Source of the DNA: Pelodera strongyloides
Taxonomy: Eukaryota > Nematoda > Chromadorea > Rhabditida > Rhabditidae
Direction of reading: 5' to 3'
Length of the DNA stretch: 64,000 nt
NCBI GenBank assembly: GCA_036852015.1
Contig: JAANDG010000742.1
Span: forward strand, 1-64,000
The number at the start of each line of letters is the position of its first letter. Position 1 is the stretch's first letter. The notes below the pieces were generated by a model, which had not been told where the DNA came from, searched no databases, and worked only from the letters and a program-made list of their open reading frames with translations. Positions 56,791 to 64,000 of this stretch are shown here, piece by piece. A program made the translations under genes and the position numbers.

Positions 56791-57029
56791 AGTGCTCAAA
56801 AAAATCAGAACATGTTGGTTCTGCCATTGCTCAGCCCAGTTCCTCTCGGCCAAATTGTAACTTTCCCATTCCCAAATCATGTTTTATTCTCGTCCGTGAC
56901 ATGTGTTCGAACGCCTTTGATCCGACCGCTCTGATGGTTGAAATAAAGGACATGAACGTAAACCTAACGTAAACGGCACCCTAACGAGCTCATATGGGTA
57001 GATCCACGTAAGTTATGGGTATGGGTAGA

Positions 57030-57036
57030 TATGTAG

Positions 57037-57080
<44 letters not shown>

Positions 57081-57090
57081 GAGAGAGAGA
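57030..57090 (+). repeat. Microsatellite (GA)n
   Basis: GAGA run of about 50 bp in intergenic DNA. Confidence 0.9.
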
Positions 57091-57900
57091 TGTAGATGTA
57101 GAGAGTTAGACCTATGAGTTATGTGCATATTCATGTCATTGAATCGGTAATGTTTACTTCCAGTGACTCACTGACTAATTAAATACTGTAGTCATTTTTC
57201 TGGTCCTCAACGCTTAAATCGAATGTTTATAAACAATTCACTGGTGATTTTTGGATTTTTTTGTGTAATGTGATATTGTGAAAATATGGTGAGTGGTTAG
57301 GAAATACAGAATCTTTTCTAATTTTTCCGTTTCTATTCGTAAACCTGTAAGAAGGTAGGTTTTATCACCTGCATCTTATCTCTATCGTTGTCTTCATCAT
57401 CATCAACAACTTTATTGAAATATTTTTACAACGTCTTAGTGCATTAGCACTTTGTTAACTCACATACTAGATCGGTACTAGACCAGTCCTCTTTATGTTA
57501 TTTATTATTTGGGTCCTGTGCAATTTGTGACCAGCCCTGTGGGCGTCAGAGTCAGAGTATAGTATTTCCTTGTTGAAGTGTTTGCGGGGAATTCCTCACT
57601 TGTATATAGTATACGCGGGACGGCAACTAGTTCACTCTCTGGCTACTAAGTGCCAGCCATTAGAAAAGTTTCCACTTTAAGAATTCTACTGCCAATTATG
57701 ATGACTATTGAATATGGACTCTAGACTATAGACAGTGACTTGGTTAGTGGTCTATAACTGCCATATTCTTGGTTGTAAGTTGTAACTAACGCAGCTAGGA
57801 AGCTTGCTTTCACTTATTTTTAAGAAAGTCTTCCGAAATCTTGCTTGCATAGCCGGCTACATGGCCTTACGTAGCTTGTTTTCCTTACGTCTTTTAGGCA

Positions 57901-58318
57901 TTAAAGGGTCAGGCCCATTTCAAATGACCCCTATTTTTGATGATTCCATCTGATACTCCATATCAAATATAGTAGGGTACGATATTTTCCTAATTTTCAA
58001 GCGCAAAAATCACGCAGTATTCATCAATTTACTATTGCCAGTCATACCCAACTTTCTATCGCAGTTGTCACGTCCCTTCGCGCTAATTGGGCAATATGCT
58101 CTATTGGGCGTGGCAATTGCGATTTTGGCCAATCAGTGCGAATGGGCGTGCCAACTGCGATAGATAGTTGGGTATGACTGCCCACGGTAAATTGCTGAAT
58201 AGTGTGTGAATTTTGCGCTTGAAAATTAGAAAAATATTGCATCCTACTATATTTGACATGGAGAATCAGATGGAATCATCAGAAATAGGGGTCAGTTGAA
58301 ATGGGCCTGACCCTTTAA
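57901..58318. mobile_element. TTAAAGGG-type palindromic MITE
   Basis: Ends TTAAAGGGTCAGGCCCATTT and complement; arms pair over most of 418 bp. Apart from it and the MITEs and microsatellite above, 55040-60330 shows no gene; 58925-59065 is CT-rich. Confidence 0.85.
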
Positions 58319-59269
58319 AATAGGGAAAATCTTGACTCTTACGCTTCTTTCACATTTGCATATATATCTCAATTTCTCCCGCATTCCTCATCTAATTGCC
58401 TTCCAAAGGTCCCGTTCCTCGGTCAAACGGAAGTCGTCTTGAATTAGCATATTTCGTGCCGGTCATCTGTCTTGAGGCCCAATTTTAGGCCCGGTGTCCC
58501 CTCCAAGTGTCCCACCAGCACTAGGGCCCCTTTAAAGGCCCCGCACAACTATTGGTCTTTCCCCCTTGGACCCTGGGACATTGGTCCTAATCAGCTAAGA
58601 ATACAACTGCAAATGGCATTTCCGGCCAAAATGAAACTAAATTAGAGGTTTCAAGAAAAAATGCTGGCTTGGGAAAATTTAGTGCGGCCCATCCTTTTTG
58701 TGGAAATGTAGTTTTTTTTTCAGATATTAATTTACGTGGCTTTTCGATAATATTTTCTGTATTATTGTAGTGTGAGAGAGAATTTGACAACATTTGTGTG
58801 ACTGTTTTGGGGGTGCATTTACCAATACCATACATTCTTTTCTTACGCATAAGGGGATAAGTAAATTGTCATGCCTCGGCTAATTTTTGTGAGAATCCGT
58901 AAAATATTAGATTATTAAAATTTTCGTCTTTCTCTCTCTGTCTCTCTGTCTCTTTCTCTCTAACTTACTGTTTTTCCATATCCTACGTTTTTTGATCATT
59001 CCCCTTATCTCTCTCCATTTTCTTTCTCCCTCTATTCTCTATCTCTCTCTCTCTCTCTTTTCTCTTTTTCTGTAATTCAGCAGATATTTTCCGTGAACCT
59101 CTCACCCTTTATGGCTATTTCGATTACAAATTTCTCGCCGCGTAACTCGATTTTGACCATGAAACACCGTTTTTTTTTTATAAATTTGAATAGATTCACC
59201 TTTTCCCCCGTATTGTGCGGTTATTCACCCGGGTAAAACAGTTTTACAACTTTATGAAAAGGTTGCTAC

Positions 59270-59390
59270 TTTAAAGCAGTATTGTACCTACTTTGGGAAA
59301 TTTGCATATGATACGCATATCCTATGTATCATATGTAAATTTTGTGCCGGAAGCAATTTCCCAAACTTTAAGCATTTTGTGTGCAATACT
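59270..59390. repeat. Repeat shared with the esterase intron
   Basis: Carries TTTAAAGCAGTATTGTACCTA and TTTTGTGCCGGAAG, matching in reverse the block at about 30795-30945. Confidence 0.55.
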
Positions 59391-60329
59391 CAAACTATTG
59401 ACAAGTAATATTATTGTATTACACAAGCTAGCGTACGACTACTTTATATTTTTATCTGTTCATTAAAAAAATATTCTGTGACTAACTAACAAAAGAGGTG
59501 CCTTATCACTTTTTCACTAGGGCTTTATCTTGAAAATATTATCTTTAATTCCGAATAATCTTCAATCTTATGTACTAATTCCACTATTTCAGACTTTTCA
59601 TATTTTCGCAATTCTTTCAAAAAAAAAAACGCTCAATTCGAGAACAACCCTTGAATAAAAGAGGGCACTTTTGTAGCGTAAAAAATTTATTTATTCAAAA
59701 ACAATTTTCTCACCACCTTGAAGTTTTTGTCGGTGTTTTTAGTTTCTAATTGCTGGTTTGGCGACTTCAAGAAACTGCGAAATTTTAAAGGAAACCTCGG
59801 ACTGACCTTGTCTTTTTTCAACAATTCAACATACTAATGATGGTCTTGTTTTGTGTACGAGACCTCCCTGAATTACAATGTTCACAAAAGTTTTGACACT
59901 GTGACTTTGCCCTATTGCCTCGACAAAACTTGTGCGGCTTTTTATGTTCGTAATAAATGTTATGTTATGTTACCTTACCATTCCTTACCTTACCTTACGC
60001 AGTCTAATCCTTTTCTATTTTTCTAATTTCTATTTTTAAATTTTGGATATCTTGTAAACTAACTTAACTCTCATATAAGTTTGCCTTACCTTTCCTCACC
60101 AACTCGAACTTTTTGAATTTCTTTTTTTCTTAGATTTTGTTGATATCTTGTAGTTTTCATTCTACATACTTTCGATAAAATAAATATTCTCATCTCTTTA
60201 TTTTTATTGACTCTATGCGGTTTTTCTTGATTTTTGCGATCGTCTTACGATCGCAATTTTTAAGTTTGTGCAGTTCCTAAACATTTCTTTTTATATTTTT
60301 TTGGTTTCAATTAATTTTAATTTTGTAAC

Positions 60330-60343
60330 CTTTTCAGACTAGC
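60330..60343 (+). promoter_or_regulatory. Probable spliced-leader acceptor of the SHB-like gene
   Basis: CTTTTCAG ends at 60337, 6 nt before ATG. It could instead be an ordinary internal acceptor if a 5' exon exists. Confidence 0.45.
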
Positions 60344-62118
60344 ATGGATGAAGACCATTACGATACACCGTGGGAATTTCTAGTCCGGCCGCAGTCGATA
60401 CGACTTAGCACGGCGGTAAGAAATTTTTCTTTTTCTTTTTAAAATTCATCGTTTCGGTGATGATAATTTTATTGCTTTCGCTCTTTTGGTTTGTACGTAA
60501 GCTGCGTGAATTTCGGTTTTAATTAGCTTATCCACTAATTATTAAGCGATCAAGCAAAAACTTTCGTACGTATAATTTTCCAGGATGTTCGTGTGGGTGG
60601 CGTGGGCGACCGCCATGGTTCTCCACAAAACTCGCCCCTGATGCCCCACTCCCCATCGGTGTCCGCTCGATTGGTGCACATTGGTAACTCACCCACGCAT
60701 CAGGCAAAAAGGCACAGGTAATAAAATGTAAAATTCAATTTTTCAGTTCACTTTTATTGCAGCCTTCCACTGAGCAAGTTGTTTGAAAAACACCAAAGTT
60801 AGTAAAGAACCGAATAAAAAAAGGAGACTAGATACTAGATTATCGTTATCACCTACCTGACCTAAGGACCTAAGGCCCTAAGTGTTATCATGTTTGTAGT
60901 TTGTCTTTATGTGTTCTGTCTTATGTCTTAAGTTTATGTTTTTCCTTGTGTGATTTGTTTGTAATTTAATATGCAAATATGCATGTTTGTTTCACCCCAG
61001 TTCAGAACACACAGCTATATATTTGGTCCCCAGTAAGTAGTAAGTACTTTCGCGTTGTAAAGCGCGGGGTCCTAGGGTTCACTTTGGTTGACGTTCTTTA
61101 TTTGTATTGATTGTTAAGCAATAAACCGTTATTATATTAAGTTACATTCTCTAGAAATGGCCTATCTTCAAAACTTAAAGCGAAATGCTAGCCCCTTTGG
61201 AAAATTTGCATATGATAGACAAATCCTATGTATCATATGCTAATTTTGTACGATTGCAGTGGACGATCGTACAAATTTAGCATAGGATACATAGGATTTG
61301 CTTATCATATGCAAATTTTCCAAAGGGGCTAGCATTTCGCTTTAAACTAAAGAACGTATTCACAACTTAGTAAAAAAATCTATTTCAGCTTGCGGGCGAG
61401 TAGAAATCCGATTCAAATAGATCCCCGAAACGAGGAGAGCATGTTGTTGGAAAAAGGAGTTGGTGGGTGTTTCTTTTTTGAAAAAATAACGTTTATCTAA
61501 TTTAATAAGCACTGGTTTTATAGTATAGTATCACTGGTTCTTTGAACACAACACTATATTTAGCCATCCTTGACGACTCATCAATGTGCAAGCTATGAAA
61601 AATTTCAACATTTCAGATCGAGTAGAAGCGGAAAAACGATTGGAAAGTCGAAAAGCGGGCGATTTTCTGCTGCGCGCGAGGTCCGAGGGGAGTGCGGCAC
61701 TATCGCTGAGAGGTAACGTTTTCTATTTTACTCCAGTCCCTGAAAAGCTTCTTCTACTAAACAACTCACATCTTCTGAAGCAATCATCCCCGCTCACATT
61801 TACATACGGGAGAAAGCGAATAGAAAAGAGCATGAGAGTAACACTTGTACTTGTTCAATAGATCTATTTTCCTATCCTAGAGTATGTTGAGTAGATTATA
61901 ATTATAATAATCTATCTTACCATCATCTCCCTTCAGGTACCAATTCCGTGTGGCACATCAAGCTGGAGCGTCGTGGTGACAAATGGGTCGTTGGAGAGGG
62001 CGCCGTGTTTAAATCAATATCGAGTGCCATCCACTACTACAGTAGGCATCCGCTGCCAATTAAGGGAGCAGAACACTTGCTACTCAATCGATCGATAACT
62101 CATCATGCGTCATTGTGA
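60344..62118 (+). CDS. SHB-family SH2 adaptor protein, 5 exons, 185 aa
   Basis: Likely a cytoplasmic adaptor that binds phosphotyrosine. Exons: 60344-60415, 60584-60717, 61389-61462, 61617-61712, 61937-62118; phases all join. The N-terminus has DEDHYDTPWEF, matching the YDxPWEW motif typical of SHB/SHD/SHE/SHF. The middle is Ser/Pro-rich (GSPQNSPLMPHSPSVSARL). The SH2 domain spans about residues 95-180: AEKRLESRKAGDFLLRARSE with the phosphate-binding Arg in FLLR, the βD His in VWHIKLERRG, then SISSAIHYYSRHPLPIKGAE, closely matching the SHB subfamily's HYY...LPIKGAEH. The usual Trp and His-Gly start of the SH2 domain is replaced by LLEKGVDRV, which is unusual. The protein is much shorter than vertebrate members. 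The ATG lies 6 nt after CCTTTTCAG, consistent with trans-splicing, but an upstream exon cannot be excluded. Confidence 0.88.
61175..61345. mobile_element. Almost perfect 171-bp palindromic MITE
   Basis: Ends TTAAAGCGAAATGCTAGCCC and complement with arms matching nearly to the centre at about 61260. It lies in the SHB-like gene intron 60718-61388. Confidence 0.9.
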
Positions 62119-62761
62119 TAGGAGATCATACCCACCATCAGGAGCTTTCTTGACACTCGACACTCTTAGACACCAGCACACACCGGTGGGCATCATTAGA
62201 CACCATTGAACAACAGAAGGTGCTACTGAATGCCGGTACAAAGGCCTTATCGATCAAGACAGCTAAATTAGAATGATGAATTATCGTGCATGCAATTTGT
62301 CCAAACAACCTTACCAAACCCATAGCTCTGCATGTGTATGAAGCAACCCCGGTAAACATACACTGTGAATCATGAAAGTATTATTACATTTAGTAACTTT
62401 GCGCGAAACTCTCCACAAAAACTATATTCGACTTCGGGTTTTCAACTTTTTAAACAAGTGCTTGTGGCTATTATGACTATTTATTCATAGATGCAATCGC
62501 ATTGATGTGCGCGGCGTCGTAGCTCGTAGCCTCTAAATTAACGAACATGATGCCGCTGCGCGCCGAATGTTTGCGACCCCGATAGCTGCCGCGGCTCAAA
62601 TGTTCGCAAGGACGGCGCCGCGCCCTTTTTACTATGTGTTATTCCCCTCGCTCAGTCACTCTTTTCTGCCTATTTTACAGATATTTTCACGGGTGTAGCT
62701 TAGAAATTGTTCTTCATTTCTAATTTGTTTTGTTCATTTTTTTATTTACGGATTAATTGAT

Positions 62762-63201
62762 TTAAAGGGTCGCAGTCACTACAAAATCGTAGTTTTTCTT
62801 CGAGTTTACTTGTATTTAGCAAAGAATAGAGACAAATACTTTACCAAAACCGAATAATTTGAATTCCAACTCAGGGAGTGAACAAGTAGAAACGTAGTTC
62901 TACTTAGCTACCGCAGGATCACAAAACGTGTTCATACAGCTGCTTCCCGATCGGGAGTAGGCAAATTATTTCGGCAAATATCTGCATATTATATCTTTAC
63001 ATATACTGCAAGGGTCTGCAGGCATATCACTACACGTTTCATAATCCCGCGGTAGCAAAGTAGAACTACTTTTCTACTTGTTCACTCCCTGAGTTGGAAT
63101 TCAAATTATTCGGTTTTGGCAAAGTATTTTTCTTTATTCTTTACTAAGTTCAAGTAAACTCGAAGCAAAATGATGATTTTGGAGTGACTGCGATCCTTTA
63201 A
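62762..63201. mobile_element. TTAAAGGG-type palindromic MITE
   Basis: Ends TTAAAGGGTCGCAGTCACTA and GTGACTGCGATCCTTTAA; the arms carry CAACTCAGGGAGTGAACAAG inverted. It lies between the SHB-like gene and the right-edge exon. A GC-rich block (GCGGCGTCG, CGGCGCCGCGCC) lies just before it at 62500-62630. Confidence 0.85.
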
Positions 63202-63747
63202 ACAGTATTAGTTTAACAAGAATTTATGTATGATGGCTACGTGTACATAATTGATAAAGTTATTTTTACAATTCGTTGATGTGCTGCCCTAAAAGCGTAA
63301 TTCAGCAATATATACACAATTATAAAGAGCATAATAATTTGTTGTAGAGGTAGTCGGCTCGGGGTGTGCCTGATAAGTACACCGGGGCAACCATTTTCCG
63401 CTTATTTATTTATTTCACTTCAATAAGAATAAGAGACTAACTACCGAACAAACCTTAAAAAAATATTGAAAAAAACAATTCATAATAATAAAAGTAGACT
63501 TACAAATACATACACACAGTCGTTGAAACACTTTAAAATATAATAGAAACCCGATTGTTTTGCTTTTATTTTTGCATTTTCAAAGGTTTCTCTATTCAGT
63601 CAATTCGTAAAGTGATACGTTGTAATTTAAAAAGTTAACACAAAAATTCACGGTAACCACACAAATTGACTTGCATAGCAAGAGAGCATGGCCAATTTTC
63701 GGCCCCACAGTGGCCATTCCGCTACTTTCAGAAAATGTATTACTTAT

Positions 63748-63900
63748 TCAGAATTCTTGCTTAGGATCCGTCTCTGGTCGAATAGAGCTTTTTTTCTTTT
63801 TCTCCTCATCGCATACGCATGCTCTCTCGTTGACTTTGACCGTCACCTCCTCCATATCACTAACGTCCGAAGAATGGTTGAAGAGAAGTTTGGAATACTC
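63748..63900 (-). CDS. Probable last exon of a gene continuing past the right edge
   Basis: On the minus strand a strong acceptor CTCTTTTCAG is followed by an open frame of 50 codons and a stop at 63748-63750. The sequence begins EYSKLLFNHSSDVSDMEEV and ends in a Lys-rich tail (EEKKKKSSIRPETDPKQEF). No domain is recognised; it resembles a charged cytoplasmic C-terminus. No in-frame upstream exon was found in the remaining 100 bases. Confidence 0.45.
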   Translation of the reverse strand, partial: EYSKLLFNHSSDVSDMEEVTVKVNERACVCDEEKKKKSSIRPETDPKQEF

Positions 63901-64000
63901 CTGAAAAGAGTTAATTGATTTTTAAAATAAATAGATATAGAACCTCAACGGTGAATTATTTTTCCTTGACCCTATTATCAATGGCGTCCTACAATTTCTT

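Overview
This is a eukaryotic, intron-rich, AT-rich nuclear window, almost certainly from a nematode. An SRSX-class chemoreceptor-type GPCR (a nematode-specific family) is encoded. Introns end in TTTCAG/TTTTAG-type acceptors. Three genes (SRSX, TMEM144-like, SHB-like) have a strong splice acceptor 3-10 nt upstream of the first ATG with no upstream exon needed, which fits spliced-leader trans-splicing. I rebuilt gene models by hand from splice sites, phase continuity and family-conserved residues. Most real exons are too short to stand out as open reading frames.

Layout, left to right. (1) About 0.9-9.1 kb, + strand: an unrecognised multi-exon single-pass membrane protein with a long cysteine-rich helical ectodomain, one TM helix and two alternative C-termini. 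(2) 10.3-15.2 kb, +: a complete 8-exon SRSX GPCR (337 aa). (3) 16.8-20.9 kb, -: a TMEM144-family multi-pass membrane protein (11 exons, 335 aa), including a GC-AG intron. (4) 20.9-26.3 kb: AT-rich intergenic DNA with a 133-nt poly(A) tract and a nested inverted-repeat element with an 11-bp target duplication. (5) 26.3-31.4 kb, -: an acetylcholinesterase-like type-B carboxylesterase (14 exons found, at least 576 aa, signal-peptide exon not found) with a 97-nt poly(G) run in one intron. (6) 31.4-43.4 kb: no convincing protein gene, but a large palindrome carrying two head-to-head tRNA-like copies. (7) 43.4-48.5 kb, -: a NUDT7/NDX-8-type CoA diphosphatase (6 exons, 217 aa). (8) 54.2-55.0 kb, -: a tentative small four-exon gene. 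(9) 60.3-62.1 kb, +: an SHB/SHD/SHE/SHF-type SH2 adaptor (5 exons, 185 aa). (10) 63.75-63.9 kb, -: the probable last exon of a gene continuing beyond the window.

The rest is dominated by short non-autonomous inverted-repeat elements (MITEs). Several families carry termini built on TTAAAGCG or TTAAAGGG, suggesting insertion into TTAA. Others have ends GAGGCCGTATTCACCAA or TAATGGGGTTTCCAAGT, or are dispersed repeats of unknown class. They occupy introns and intergenic DNA and sit next to or inside one another. The genes do not form an operon or pathway and look like independent housekeeping and neuronal/sensory genes. No bacterial, viral or CRISPR features were seen.
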